Assembly (NCBI GenBank): GCA_016872285.1
Contig: VGZZ01000022.1
Coordinates: forward strand, 1 to 42,068
Direction: 5' to 3'
DNA from: SAR202 cluster bacterium
GTDB lineage: Bacteria; Chloroflexota; Dehalococcoidia; Lucifugimonadales; GCA-2712585
DNA length: 42,068 nucleotides
Within the stretch, counting starts at the first letter, position 1. Every line of letters starts with the position of its first letter. The position numbers and the translations under genes are program-made. The notes under the pieces were generated by a model. It searched no databases. It had not been told where the DNA came from and saw only the letters and a list, made by a program, of their open reading frames with translations. Below are positions 7,862-15,634 of the stretch, piece after piece.

Positions 7862-8969
7862 ATCTGGCTGCTGTCTCTCTAGTACGAATGTAGTTCATGC
7901 CGCCTACCTGCTTTACCAGGCCTTTAAGCTCCATAAGAGTAAGGGCGCTGCTGACCTGATGAACAGGCAGGCTGGCGCCCCGGCATATCGCGTCGATATG
8001 CACAGGTTCGATGCCGATGTGTTTTAGCAAGCCTTGCTCCTCGCCGTTGACGGCCAGGGGCGCGGCGGCCATCGGCATCTCTGTTTGGGAGGCTATGCTT
8101 GTAAGGTTCAACTCTTCCAGGATATCACGATAGTCTATAACCAGTTTGGCGCCTTCCTGAATAAGCAGGTTTGTGCCCCAACTGGCGGGGGAGAAGATGC
8201 TGCCCGGAACGCAGAAGACCTCCCGGTTCTGTTCCAGCGCGTGACGCACGGTCCATAGGGTGCCGCTGCCCTTGCCCGCCTCCACCACCAGAGTGCCCAG
8301 CGTCATGCCGCTCATGAGACGATTGCGGCGGGGGAAGAGCTGCGGGTTTGGGCGCTCGCCTAGAGGCTGCTCCGAAATGACGGCCCCTTTTTCAGCGATC
8401 TCCTTGAACAGGGGCGCGTTCTCGGGCGGGTAAATGATGTCCAGGCCGTTAGCGAGGACAGCAATGGTGCGGCCTCCGGCGTCCAGGGCGGCTTTGTGGG
8501 CCACCGAGTCTATTCCGCGGGCCATGCCGCTAACGATGGTGATGCTGTTCTTGGCCAGGTCTGAAGTCAGCTCGTGGGCGGCCTCGCGCCCATAGGCGGT
8601 GGCTTTTCGCGTGCCGACGACGGCAATGGAGCGTTCATCGATGGCTTCGATACGGCCTTTGACAAAGAGGACCGGCGGTGGGTCGGGTATCTCCTTGAGG
8701 CGCTTGGGGTAGGAATCATCGTGCCAGGTCAGGGCGTCGATGCCGGCTTTGGCCAGGGCGTCCATCTCGGCGTCGGGGTCGATTTGCCTTCGGTCGGTGG
8801 CGACTACCGAGGCGGCCTTGGGCTCCAGGCCGGCGCGTACCAAGTCGGCCTCGGACGCCTGCCAGGCCTCCTCCATGGAGGCGAAGGCGCGTTCCAGCAG
8901 GCGCAGGCGCGCTGTCCCCACGGGCCGCACCCGGGCAAAGGCCACTCGATATTTCAGGTCGGAAATCAT
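7851..8969 (-). CDS. dprA: DNA-processing protein DprA/Smf
   Basis: DprA binds incoming single-stranded DNA and loads RecA during natural transformation. I start it at the ATG giving M-I-S-D-L-K-Y-R-V-A-F (372 residues), as this is where family similarity begins; an upstream TTG at 9008 would add 13 residues. An N-terminal helix-hairpin-like region precedes the Rossmann-like core with I-A-V-V-G-T-R-K-A-T-A-Y-G, S-G-M-A-R-G-I-D-S-V-A-H, F-P-R-R-N-R-L-M-S-G and G-S-G-T-L-W-T. The C-terminal 70 residues look like the winged-helix DprA domain. It overlaps topA by 11 bases. Its presence alone does not prove competence. Confidence 0.95.
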   Translation of the reverse strand: MISDLKYRVAFARVRPVGTARLRLLERAFASMEEAWQASEADLVRAGLEPKAASVVATDRRQIDPDAEMDALAKAGIDALTWHDDSYPKRLKEIPDPPPVLFVKGRIEAIDERSIAVVGTRKATAYGREAAHELTSDLAKNSITIVSGMARGIDSVAHKAALDAGGRTIAVLANGLDIIYPPENAPLFKEIAEKGAVISEQPLGERPNPQLFPRRNRLMSGMTLGTLVVEAGKGSGTLWTVRHALEQNREVFCVPGSIFSPASWGTNLLIQEGAKLVIDYRDILEELNLTSIASQTEMPMAAAPLAVNGEEQGLLKHIGIEPVHIDAICRGASLPVHQVSSALTLMELKGLVKQVGGMNYIRTRETAARYGD

Positions 8970-9032
8970 GGAAGCGTAGGATAGCACACAAGGATGCGAA
9001 AGGGGCAAGGAGGAAACGAGACTAAAGGGCAG

Positions 9033-9428
9033 TTAACCGGTGAAAACGGTGGCCTGGTCGACAAAGCATAGCGGGTTGCCAAAGGGGTCCTTGCAGTAGA
9101 AGCTCCGCTCGCCCCAGGGCCGCTTGGCGATGGGGCCTAACTCGCGGCAGCCGGCCTCTTTAGCGCGGCGATGGACAGCCTCCAGGTCGTCGACAGACAG
9201 ATAGACGTGGTCCGGGTTGGGACGGGTGTCGAAGTCGTCGCCGTCGGCGCGGGGATCGAAGCAGGCGAGGATGACGCCGCCGCAGTCGAAGTAGTGGCGG
9301 CCCGTGGAGACGCGCTGTCCCCGGACGCCTAGAAGGGTTGTGTAAAAGTTGCCCGCGCTCTCAATGTTGGAGACGGGGAGGATGACGCGGAAGAGTCGTG
9401 GGGCGTTGAGCTGGCGCGGCTTGGGCAT
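9033..9428 (-). CDS. VOC (glyoxalase/bleomycin-resistance) superfamily protein
   Basis: A 131-residue single-module VOC protein starting at the ATG encoding M-P-K-P-R-Q-L. An open frame extends far upstream, but that part is a frame shadow of the DUF1801 gene. Typical betaalphabetabetabeta features are seen: L-F-R-V-I-L-P-V-S-N at the first strand, F-Y-T-T-L-L-G near 28, H-V-Y-L-S-V-D-D-L-E in the second half, and the ending F-Y-C-K-D-P-F-G-N-P-L-C-F-V-D. Members include glyoxalases, dioxygenases and drug-binding proteins; which one is not decidable. It starts two bases after the DUF1801 stop and is probably cotranscribed. Confidence 0.85.
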   Translation of the reverse strand: MPKPRQLNAPRLFRVILPVSNIESAGNFYTTLLGVRGQRVSTGRHYFDCGGVILACFDPRADGDDFDTRPNPDHVYLSVDDLEAVHRRAKEAGCRELGPIAKRPWGERSFYCKDPFGNPLCFVDQATVFTG

Positions 9429-9430
9429 GG

Positions 9431-9892
9431 TCACCGGCCAGCGCGAGTGTTTTTTCGAGAGGCTTCGTAGAGGCGGATAAACTCGTCTACCGGTGTATGA
9501 GCGACGGCCTCTCCGATGAGTCCCAGGGGCAGGTCCTCCAGCTTTTTGAATCGCAGGCAGGACTTGCCCATATCCAGCTTCTTGCCGCTGGCCTTGTAAC
9601 GCTCCGCAAACCAGGCCTCGGTCTCTTTGTCGCAGTAGATATTCATCAGGTACACGGCCATGTAGTTCTTCTGGGAGGCAAGGGCGACGATGCCGAGAGG
9701 CTGGCCGTTGTAGGTCACGGGGTACCTCTTGAGCGGAATATAGTAGCCGATCATGCCGTACTGCATCCCCTCCTCGTAGCCCTTGGGGAGGTTGGCGAGG
9801 ATGACCTTGCGGATGGCGCGGAGGGCCTTTTCGCGTTCCGGAGGAAGGGATGCCAGGTACTCTTCGACGGTGTTGGCGGCGCTTTTGACCAC
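9431..9892 (-). CDS. DUF1801 (YdhG-like) protein
   Basis: A 153-residue protein with the DUF1801 pattern: T-V-E-E-Y-L-A-S-L-P near the start, A-I-R-K-V-I-L, G-Y-E-E-G-M-Q-Y-G-M-I-G-Y, and K-L-D-M-G-K-S-C-L-R-F-K-K-L-E-D-L-P. The family has an iron-chaperone frataxin-like fold in some members, but its role is unproven. I choose the GTG at 9892 because GGGAG lies eight bases before it and it gives the usual N-terminus; a GTG at 9931 would add 13 residues. It lies just upstream of the VOC gene. Confidence 0.85.
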   Translation of the reverse strand: MVKSAANTVEEYLASLPPEREKALRAIRKVILANLPKGYEEGMQYGMIGYYIPLKRYPVTYNGQPLGIVALASQKNYMAVYLMNIYCDKETEAWFAERYKASGKKLDMGKSCLRFKKLEDLPLGLIGEAVAHTPVDEFIRLYEASRKNTRAGR

Positions 9893-9999
9893 TAAAACTG
9901 CTCCCTGGTAGGTCTGGGCAGAGTGTAGCACCTCGTCCCATCATGACGTAAGACTTACACCGTACCGATATGGTCGTTTTAGCCTAGTGATAAGAGTGA

Positions 10000-10027
10000 T
10001 TGACATAACGCAAGCCTGTAACATAGT
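10000..10027 (+). promoter_or_regulatory. Sigma-70-type promoter for the GlcG-like gene
   Basis: A perfect TTGACA (10000-10005) is followed 16 bases later by CATAGT (10022-10027, four of six matches to TATAAT). It lies about 50 bases before the start of the secreted GlcG/HbpS-like gene, with no other gene in between. Confidence 0.5.
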
Positions 10028-10075
10028 CTCGCCCTCTGCGTTTGCCCGGAAAGGGCAGACTAAAGGGAGGTCCCC

Positions 10076-10816
10076 ATGCGATGGACTCTAAGGGTGGTTG
10101 CAATTCTCATGGTGGTGGCGGGGCTTGCTGTCGTCGCTATGGCGGCGACATCGGCGGCTAGTTCTTCCAAGTGTAAGGACTTACCAAGCGAAGCGCAGCT
10201 AAAAGCGCACCTCCAGGCGGCGCCTGCCGCCGGCGGCTCGGCGGGAGGGCTGTTCGAGGGCGAGCGGATGTGGGGGGCTGTCGTCAATCGCGCCGGCGAG
10301 CTGTGCGCCTTCACCACCTCCACCGACGATCCGACCCAGGTGTGGCCCGGCAGCGAGGCCATCTCCAAGGCCAAGGCCTACACCGCCAACGCCTTCAGCC
10401 TGGACGACCTGGCGCTTTCGACGGCCATGCTATACACCTTCGTCCAGCCCGGCCATAGCCTTTTCGGCCTGAACAACTCCAACCCCTTCAACCCCGATTT
10501 TCTTGGGAAGTCCATGAATGAAGGGCAAAACAAGGTAGCCGGCGACGTTATCACCTTTGGCGGCGGCACTGCACTGTACAAGAACGGCAAGATCATCGGC
10601 GGCCTCGGTATCAGCGGCGACACCGCCTGCGCCGACCACGAGATCTCCAAGCGGGTCCGCAACCTGGCCGGCCTGAACCCACCGGGCGGCCCGCTGGCGG
10701 ACGACATTGTGTACTCTCCCCCTGAACCGCCCAGCGTTTTTGCGCATCCTAAGTGCGTGAACACCTGGAAGAACGGCGTGTTCATCGGCAACGAGACGCT
10801 CGCGACGTACCCCTAG
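10076..10816 (+). CDS. Secreted GlcG/HbpS (DUF336)-family protein
   Basis: A 246-residue protein with an N-terminal signal peptide (Arg-containing n-region, hydrophobic residues 7-24, likely cleavage near A-T-S-A-A-S). The mature part resembles the GlcG/HbpS fold: G-A-V-V-N-R-A-G-E-L-C-A-F near 67, S-K-A-K-A-Y-T-A-N-A-F-S near 98, F-G-G-G-T-A-L-Y near 162, and G-G-L-G-I-S-G-D-T-A-C-A-D-H-E near 177. Family members bind haem or act as accessory subunits; HbpS of Streptomyces is an extracellular haem-binding stress sensor. Four or more Cys residues in the mature part may form disulfides. A strong GGGAGG ribosome site precedes the ATG. It is monocistronic, with its own promoter and a downstream hairpin. 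Confidence 0.8.
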   Translation: MRWTLRVVAILMVVAGLAVVAMAATSAASSSKCKDLPSEAQLKAHLQAAPAAGGSAGGLFEGERMWGAVVNRAGELCAFTTSTDDPTQVWPGSEAISKAKAYTANAFSLDDLALSTAMLYTFVQPGHSLFGLNNSNPFNPDFLGKSMNEGQNKVAGDVITFGGGTALYKNGKIIGGLGISGDTACADHEISKRVRNLAGLNPPGGPLADDIVYSPPEPPSVFAHPKCVNTWKNGVFIGNETLATYP

Positions 10817-10870
10817 ATGCGATAATTGGCGCTTGCTTTGCGGCCCAGCGAATTGACAGGGCGAAGAACC

Positions 10871-10899
10871 ATGAGGGCTGCCAATTTGGCAGCCCTCAT
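10871..10899. terminator. Long hairpin between convergent genes
   Basis: ATGAGGGCTGCCAA is followed, after one T, by its exact reverse complement. This gives a stem of at least 12 bp between the ends of two convergent genes (10816 plus, 10922 minus). No T-tract follows on either strand, so it may stop transcription in both directions only partly, or protect the 3' ends. Confidence 0.65.
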
Positions 10900-10921
10900 C
10901 TATTAGCGCGGGCAGGTTTCC

Positions 10922-11470
10922 CTATTTTGAGCTTTTTAGGATTGCAGCTATCGTATTCCAATTGCGAGTTGTCACTTTTTTACCAAATGTCTTGTCCAGC
11001 ATACCCATCAAGTCGGTGCTCTTTGTGTTTGGCGTAAGGGTAAGAACGCTAAAGACCGCGCCGTTCGCTATTTGTAGAATTCGATAATGCTTTTCTGGGG
11101 ATTCGACAGGAGTTTTTATGGCGGTTCCGGGTTTATCCGGCAGGAAGGTGACATAGAGCCTGGTCTGCGGGGTGACGGCGATGCCTTTGAAAGGGTCCAA
11201 ATCGACTACGTCCTGGATTTCCGCGATGGAGCGAAGCGTCACGCCTACGTCAAATCCGAAGCTCTTTTTAAGCTGCGCCTGAATGGCGCCGGCCAGGGTG
11301 GCGGATGGCTTTTCGGTCTCGAAGATCACGTTGCCGCTGGCGAGGATGGTCTTTACGTTTTGGAGGCCAAGGGATTCGAAGGCCCTTCGCAAGTCTTCCA
11401 TCTTTATTATCTTGTTGCCGCCGACGTTGATACCGCGGAGGAAGGCGACATAGGACTTTAGCTTAGCCAT
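10922..11470 (-). CDS. DUF1697 protein
   Basis: A 182-residue protein of the DUF1697 family, recognised by Y-V-A-F-L-R-G-I-N-V-G-G at the N-terminus, M-E-D-L-R-R-A-F-E-S-L-G, V-K-T-I-L-A-S-G-N-V-I-F, and the C-terminal T-T-R-N-W-N-T-I. The family is widespread in soil and gut bacteria and has no established function. Its ATG overlaps by eight bases the original stop codon of the interrupted YdeI-like gene upstream, in the pattern ATGGCTAA, so the two were once translationally coupled. Confidence 0.9.
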   Translation of the reverse strand: MAKLKSYVAFLRGINVGGNKIIKMEDLRRAFESLGLQNVKTILASGNVIFETEKPSATLAGAIQAQLKKSFGFDVGVTLRSIAEIQDVVDLDPFKGIAVTPQTRLYVTFLPDKPGTAIKTPVESPEKHYRILQIANGAVFSVLTLTPNTKSTDLMGMLDKTFGKKVTTRNWNTIAAILKSSK

Positions 11471-12044
11471 AAAGCTTCCTGCCTTCTGCCAGCATTGATA
11501 AGATATCGCGCATTCGCTTTGCCCTGGTCTCAGGTCTCTTGGCTGTCTGGAGCCGCCAGGCGATGGCGTAGGCGTTGGTCTTGTTCAAGACCTTGAACAA
11601 GACCAACGCCTACATATTTTGGGAAAGCGCTTTGAGGAAATCTTCCGGGATGGCCATCTTGCTCGGCGAGTCGTAGGCGGCGCTCCACCGTCCGTCGGCC
11701 TTCGCCGCCTCGACCTCCTTCAGCCCCGCCGGCCGCATTTTAGCGGCCCTGGTCAGCCGCTCGACGTGCTGGGTATTGATTTTCGACCAGACGCTTTTGG
11801 GACGACGCGGAGTGAATTTTTGCAGCCATGACCGTTCGTCATAGGTCTTCTTCTGGCCGTCAATCCACCCGTAGCAGAGGGCGCCGTCCAGCGCCTCAGG
11901 GTAGGTGATGGAGGCCTCACCCGACGCCTTTTTGAAGATGCGCAGCCAGAGGCCGCTGGCGACACTATGATTTTTCGCCAGCCAGTTTTCCCACTCGCCT
12001 GGAGATGGGAAGGAGACAACTGGCAGGTCGGCCTGAGACGCCAT
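11463..12044 (-). pseudogene. YdeI/OmdA-like gene interrupted by a stop in a palindrome
   Basis: The first 143 codons encode a YdeI-family (bacteriocin-protection/OmdA-like) protein: W-L-R-I-F-K-K, Y-P-E-A-L-D-G-A-L-C-Y-G-W-I-D-G, F-T-P-R-R-P-K-S-V-W-S-K-I-N, and A-A-Y-D-S-P-S-K. The frame then hits TAG (11610-11612). Reading on in the same frame gives F-K-V-L-N-K-T-N-A-Y-A-I-A-W-R-L and then A-K-R-P-E-T-R-A-K-R, the normal C-terminus, to a TAA at 11463-11465. Total length is 193 codons plus stop, the normal family size. The stop lies inside a perfect inverted repeat (11568-11613), where about seven native codons seem to have been replaced by an inverted copy of adjacent sequence. It was probably translated together with DUF1905 (one-base gap) and DUF1697. 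Confidence 0.8.
11568..11613. repeat. Perfect 22-bp inverted repeat with a 2-base loop
   Basis: Bases 11568-11589 are the exact reverse complement of 11592-11613, separated by AC. The left arm, read on the minus strand, is the native coding sequence for L-N-K-T-N-A-Y in the YdeI-like gene; the right arm is its inverted copy and introduces TAG. This is the product expected from hairpin template-switching or a fold-back chimera. Confidence 0.9.
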
Positions 12045-12045
12045 G

Positions 12046-12366
12046 CTACGCTTTTATCTTCACCGCAAAAGTGATGACGTCGCCGACCTTTATCCCCTCT
12101 CTGGCCCGAACATCGGCCTTCAGCGGCAGCAAGTACGCTCCGGACTCCCGGTCAGGGAATATAGAGGTATCCCAGGTCGTTTTTCCTATGGTGACCGCCA
12201 CCGGGAGAGAACCCCAGCCTCTTTTGACTAAGTTGAACCGCGCTTTGATTTCAGATGACTGCTCTTTGGGAAGCGTGACAAAATGCCAGCCGCTTGGCCC
12301 TGCATAGAGCCAGACTTTGGCCCTCATCTTGTGTTGACGGGTCTGTGTATTATCCTTCGGGGGCAT
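12046..12366 (-). CDS. DUF1905 protein
   Basis: A 106-residue small beta-rich protein of the DUF1905 family: V-W-L-Y-A-G-P-S-G-W-H-F-V-T-L-P near 18, R-G-W-G-S-L-P-V near 49, T-I-G-K-T-T-W-D-T-S-I-F-P near 59, and L-P-L-K-A-D-V-R near 80. In many genomes this domain is fused to or next to a YdeI-like domain, as here (one-base gap to the next gene). Its function is not established. A start at the internal Met14 is also possible, as neither start has a clear ribosome site. Confidence 0.85.
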   Translation of the reverse strand: MPPKDNTQTRQHKMRAKVWLYAGPSGWHFVTLPKEQSSEIKARFNLVKRGWGSLPVAVTIGKTTWDTSIFPDRESGAYLLPLKADVRAREGIKVGDVITFAVKIKA

Positions 12367-12374
12367 GAGTTAAT

Positions 12375-12872
12375 TTATTTTTGCGCGTAGGCCTTCTTCA
12401 AACCATCGATATCGATTTTCTTCATCTGAAGCATCGCCTTCATAGCCCGTTCAGCCTTCTTGGGATCCTTGTCTTGCAGTATCTCGGTTAAAATTGTGGG
12501 AACAATCTGCCATGACAGGCCATACTTGTCTTTGACCCATCCGCATGGCCCTTCCTCTCCGCCCTCCGACAGCTTCTTCCAGAACTCGTCCACTTCCTCC
12601 TGGGTCTTGCAGTCCACGATGAACGATACGGCCTCGGTGAACTTGAACTGCGGCCCGCCGTTTAACGCCATGAACTCTTGCCCGTCGAGTTGGAAGGTCA
12701 TGGTCATTACCGTTCCTTTTGGCATCCCTGAGACCTTGGCTCCTTCTTCGCCATAGCGAGCAACGTCTAAAACTTTTGAACTTCTGCCTCTGGCTGAAAA
12801 GACAGAGACATAAAAATTCACGGCTTCCTCCGCTTGATTATCGAACCACAGGCATGGCGTAATTTTTCGCAT
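12375..12872 (-). CDS. PhnB-type VOC protein (3-demethylubiquinone methyltransferase-like fold)
   Basis: A 165-residue protein of the PhnB/YjdN-like VOC group: I-T-P-C-L-W-F-D-N-Q-A-E-E-A at the N-terminus, F-Q-L-D-G-Q-E-F-M-A-L-N-G-G-P near 66, E-E-V-D-E-F-W-K-K-L-S near 92, and W-V-K-D-K-Y-G-L-S-W-Q-I-V-P near 110. These are often labelled 3-demethylubiquinone-9 3-methyltransferase, but that activity is not expected from this fold. It is the first gene of the four-gene accessory run PhnB - DUF1905 - YdeI - DUF1697, eight bases from the next start. Confidence 0.88.
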   Translation of the reverse strand: MRKITPCLWFDNQAEEAVNFYVSVFSARGRSSKVLDVARYGEEGAKVSGMPKGTVMTMTFQLDGQEFMALNGGPQFKFTEAVSFIVDCKTQEEVDEFWKKLSEGGEEGPCGWVKDKYGLSWQIVPTILTEILQDKDPKKAERAMKAMLQMKKIDIDGLKKAYAQK

Positions 12873-12990
12873 GTTATTTTCTTTCTTCGCAGCTTATTTT
12901 CGAGAAAGCCGATTGTTAGCCTATTAGGAATTCAAAAGCGATGGTCTTATATAACGCGAAATGGCAGGGAAGTTACAAAGCCAATGAAAG

Positions 12991-13082
12991 TGGCGGAGAG
13001 GGCGAGATTCGAACTCGCGAGGCCAGTTACCCAGCCTACACGCTTTCCAGGCGTGCCTATTAGTCCACTCTAGCACCTCTCC
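12991..13082 (-). tRNA. tRNA-Ser (anticodon GGA)
   Basis: On the minus strand the 7-bp acceptor GGAGAGG pairs with CCTCTCC, with discriminator G and an encoded CCA. The anticodon loop is CTGGAAA, giving GGA (Ser). A long variable arm, as in all bacterial tRNA-Ser, and the T-arm GTTCGAATC are present. Length with CCA is 92 bases. Confidence 0.95.
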
Positions 13083-13121
13083 TGCAATGGGCAAAGCGGA
13101 GAAAACTTGCCCCAAATAGCT

Positions 13122-13150
13122 ATTTTCCTATCACAGCACGCCTGTGTCAA
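13122..13150 (-). promoter_or_regulatory. Promoter of tRNA-Ser(GGA)
   Basis: On the minus strand a perfect TTGACA (13145-13150) is followed by a 17-base spacer and GAAAAT (13122-13127; four of six matches). It lies 40 bases upstream of the tRNA 5' end. Confidence 0.55.
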
Positions 13151-13209
13151 CGCATTCTGAAGCCTGGGAACACTCAAGAAATGGTCTAAACGCCGGCAGG
13201 CATTCCTGC

Positions 13210-13671
13210 TCACTTCAGCCAGCGTCTCAACAAGCCGGACATCTCCTCCACCGACCGCTGCGGCGTCATCATGGGGCTGACAAGATTCAGGCCGTCCGCG
13301 GGATGCAGACCAATGACGCGGCCGCTCTCGTCAAAGTCAGGAGTGTATACGTGGAAGGTCAGCCCGTTGGTAGCCAGGGCGGCTAGAGATAGGCGGGGAT
13401 TCCGGGCGCGGGCCTCGGAGACGCCCAGGCGCAGGCCCGCGTTGGGGTCGCCCCAGCGCTGGTGCATATCACGCCGGTATTCGATGACCAGATTGTCGCA
13501 CAGGCCGCAGGCGGGGCTGGCGGCCTGGGAGAAGGGGTTGGGAAGCTTTCTCCGCTCAAGGCCCGGCAGCGCGACGCAGAGGTCTGAGAACAAAGCCCAC
13601 CATTCGCCAGGCGTAGCCGCGCCGCGCACTCGTTCTAGATAACGGGCCAGGCCCTCCTCAGCCGCTGCCAT
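13210..13671 (-). CDS. Hypothetical protein with a CGLCDN motif
   Basis: A 153-residue protein I do not recognise. It has an N-terminal helical part (W-W-A-L-F-S-D-L-C-V-A), a Cys pair in A-C-G-L-C-D-N-L-V-I-E-Y near residues 54-64, and a C-terminal half with N-P-R-L-S-L-A-A-L-A-T-N-G and V-Y-T-P-D-F-D-E-S-G-R-V. No signal peptide or membrane helix is apparent. The Cys pair might bind metal or be redox active. It ends 10 bases before the coding end of the HtrA-like upstream gene and could be cotranscribed with it. Confidence 0.65.
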   Translation of the reverse strand: MAAAEEGLARYLERVRGAATPGEWWALFSDLCVALPGLERRKLPNPFSQAASPACGLCDNLVIEYRRDMHQRWGDPNAGLRLGVSEARARNPRLSLAALATNGLTFHVYTPDFDESGRVIGLHPADGLNLVSPMMTPQRSVEEMSGLLRRWLK

Positions 13672-13681
13672 TAATAGGCGG

Positions 13682-14806
13682 CTAACGAGGCCGCTGAGCC
13701 AGAGTGACGTTGAACTTCATCCGCTGCGTTCCCCGCACCACCTCCACCTCCACAGTTGTGCCGGCCCGGTTTTCAATGAGGATGCGGTCCAGTTCCGCCA
13801 CGTTATTGACGGGCCTGCCGGCTAAGGAAACGATGATGTCGCCGGCGCGAATCCCCGCGGCCTGGGCCGGCGCGTCCGCGGATACGGCGGTAACGGCGAC
13901 GCCGCTCTTCACGCTCAGGTTGAAGTTGGCGGCCAGGCTGGGCGTCACAGTTACTATGGAAACGCCAAGGAAGCCGCGGTCAATGCTGCCTTTTTGAATA
14001 AGCTCCTGAATCAGCGGCTTCACAGGGTCAATGGCGATAGCGAAGCCGACGCCCTGGGCGTCCGGCAGGCGGGCGGTGTTGATGCCAATAAGCTGGCCCA
14101 CGCTGTTTACCAGAGGGCCGCCGCTGTTGCCCGGGTTGATGGCGGCGTCTGTCTGTATGAGGTGCTGAATGGTGGTGTTCTGGTCGATATCTATGGAGCG
14201 GTCCAGGGCGCTGACAAGGCCGCCGGTGACGGTGGGGCCGCCGACCAAATTCAGGGCGTGTCCGATGGCGATGACCCTATCGCCGACTTGCATGGACGAG
14301 GACTGTCCGATAGGAATAGGGGTGAGGCCGCCGGCTTCGATTTTGAGCACCGCCAGGTCCAACTGCGCGTCGCCGCCGATAATTCTCGCCTCGAAGGGGC
14401 GGCCGTCGCTCAGGGTCACGATAACGCGCTGGGCGCCTTCCACGACGTGATTGTTGGTCAGAACGTGCCCGCTGGTATCCAGAATCTCGCCGGTGCCGAC
14501 GCCGGCGGAGGGCACGGGCCGGTTTAATGAGTCGAGACGCACAGCCTCGGTCTGGATGTGCACCACGGAAGGCTTGAGCCGCTGAACAATTTCCGGCACA
14601 CTAAGTTCCTGCGAGGACACGCTGACCGGAGCGGCGGCTGGAACAGTGGCGGTAGGTATTGGAGTGCCTTGAGAGGTGGCGGTAGAGCCTGGAGTGGGGG
14701 TTACGGTGTCGGTCTCAAAAGGACTTTTATCGCAGGCGGATAAGAGCAGAGCGAGAAGGAGGAGCATAAGAGGAAAAAACAGTATTTTCCTTGCCTTGAT
14801 TGACAT
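13682..14806 (-). CDS. HtrA/DegP-type serine protease, predicted lipoprotein
   Basis: A 374-residue S1C trypsin-like protease for quality control outside the membrane. The signal ends in a lipobox L-S-A-C (22-25), predicting lipid attachment at Cys25, and a Thr/Pro-rich linker (about 30-60) follows. The catalytic triad is His120 (L-T-N-N-H-V-V-E-G), Asp150 (A-Q-L-D-L-A-V-L-K) and Ser228 (N-P-G-N-S-G-G-P-L). One C-terminal PDZ domain (about 275-370) has G-F-L-G-V-S-I and A-G-I-R-A-G-D-I-I-V-S-L. The one-PDZ layout is like DegS or Gram-positive HtrA. The upstream gap is short and no clear regulator site is seen. Confidence 0.93.
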   Translation of the reverse strand: MSIKARKILFFPLMLLLLALLLSACDKSPFETDTVTPTPGSTATSQGTPIPTATVPAAAPVSVSSQELSVPEIVQRLKPSVVHIQTEAVRLDSLNRPVPSAGVGTGEILDTSGHVLTNNHVVEGAQRVIVTLSDGRPFEARIIGGDAQLDLAVLKIEAGGLTPIPIGQSSSMQVGDRVIAIGHALNLVGGPTVTGGLVSALDRSIDIDQNTTIQHLIQTDAAINPGNSGGPLVNSVGQLIGINTARLPDAQGVGFAIAIDPVKPLIQELIQKGSIDRGFLGVSIVTVTPSLAANFNLSVKSGVAVTAVSADAPAQAAGIRAGDIIVSLAGRPVNNVAELDRILIENRAGTTVEVEVVRGTQRMKFNVTLAQRPR

Positions 14807-14853
14807 GGGACTTCCTTAATTTAAAACTTGGCCCTATTTATATAGTAAGACCA

Positions 14854-15624
14854 TTAGCGTCCGCCGTTAACAGATAGGGTCTGGCCGGTTATCCAAGAGG
14901 AGTAATCAGACACCAGGAACATGACGGCGTTGGCGATGTCCTCAGGCTTGCCGGGCCGTTTTATGGCGAAGGCGTCCAGCAGCCGCTTTTGGCCTTCCGC
15001 GCCCATGGCCTCCCACTGGCGCTCGGTGGACGGGTTGGAGCGGATGAAGCCTGGGGCCACGCTATTGACGTTGATTCCAAAGGGGCCAAGCTCATGAGCG
15101 AACTGCCGCACCAGCCCAATCTGCCCCGCCTTGGCGGCGGCGTAGGCCTGGATGCCCGTAAGACTAACACCCAGGCCCGCTCCGCTGGATATGAATAGGA
15201 TTTTGCCATAGCCGGCCTTCTTCATAGCGGGGGTCACGGCCTGAGCAAAGAGGAATGCTCCCTTTAGGTTGACATCGAAGATGGCCTGCCACTGGCTCTC
15301 CGTTACCTTCTCCAAAGGCTGCCCGGTCTGGCCGATCACCCCTCCCGCTACGTGGACCAGGATGTCCACTCGACCGGTAGACTTAGACGCTTCGGCGGCC
15401 AGGCGGTCTACCGCGGCCTTGCTGGTGACATCTGTGACCGAGGTATGTATTCTGGTCTTGGCCTTGGCACCGGCGGCGTCGCGGGCGCGCTCCAGGCCTG
15501 GTTTATCGATATCGCAGGCCCAAACTACGGCGCCGTGCTCGGCGAGGCCGTGGGTGATGGCCCGGCCAATGCCCTGGGCCGCGCCTGTAACAATAGCGGT
15601 CTTGCCCTGAAACTGGACTTCCAT
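14854..15624 (-). CDS. Short-chain dehydrogenase/reductase
   Basis: A 256-residue classical SDR using NAD(P)H. The cofactor motif T-G-A-A-Q-G-I-G-R-A begins at residue 14, an acidic C-D-I-D after beta 2 suggests NAD preference, and H-V-A-G-G-V-I-G replaces the usual N-N-A-G. The active site is Ser in F-I-S-S-G-A-G and Tyr/Lys in Q-A-Y-A-A-A-K-A-G, followed by I-N-V-N-S-V-A-P-G-F. The C-terminal Y-S-S-W-I-T-G-Q-T-L-S-V-N-G-G-R is standard. The substrate is unknown. It starts just downstream of the asparaginase gene (10 bases) and is probably in the same transcript. Confidence 0.92.
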   Translation of the reverse strand: MEVQFQGKTAIVTGAAQGIGRAITHGLAEHGAVVWACDIDKPGLERARDAAGAKAKTRIHTSVTDVTSKAAVDRLAAEASKSTGRVDILVHVAGGVIGQTGQPLEKVTESQWQAIFDVNLKGAFLFAQAVTPAMKKAGYGKILFISSGAGLGVSLTGIQAYAAAKAGQIGLVRQFAHELGPFGINVNSVAPGFIRSNPSTERQWEAMGAEGQKRLLDAFAIKRPGKPEDIANAVMFLVSDYSSWITGQTLSVNGGR

Positions 15625-15634
15625 ATCTCCTCCT

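Noticed and set aside
9429-9944. Upstream extension of the VOC open frame to 9944
   Set aside because: That part is out of frame with, and a shadow of, the DUF1801 gene; VOC similarity starts at the ATG at 9428.
10871-10899. Hairpin as a regulator of the GlcG-like gene
   Set aside because: It lies after the gene and between convergent ends, so a 3' end structure is a simpler reading.
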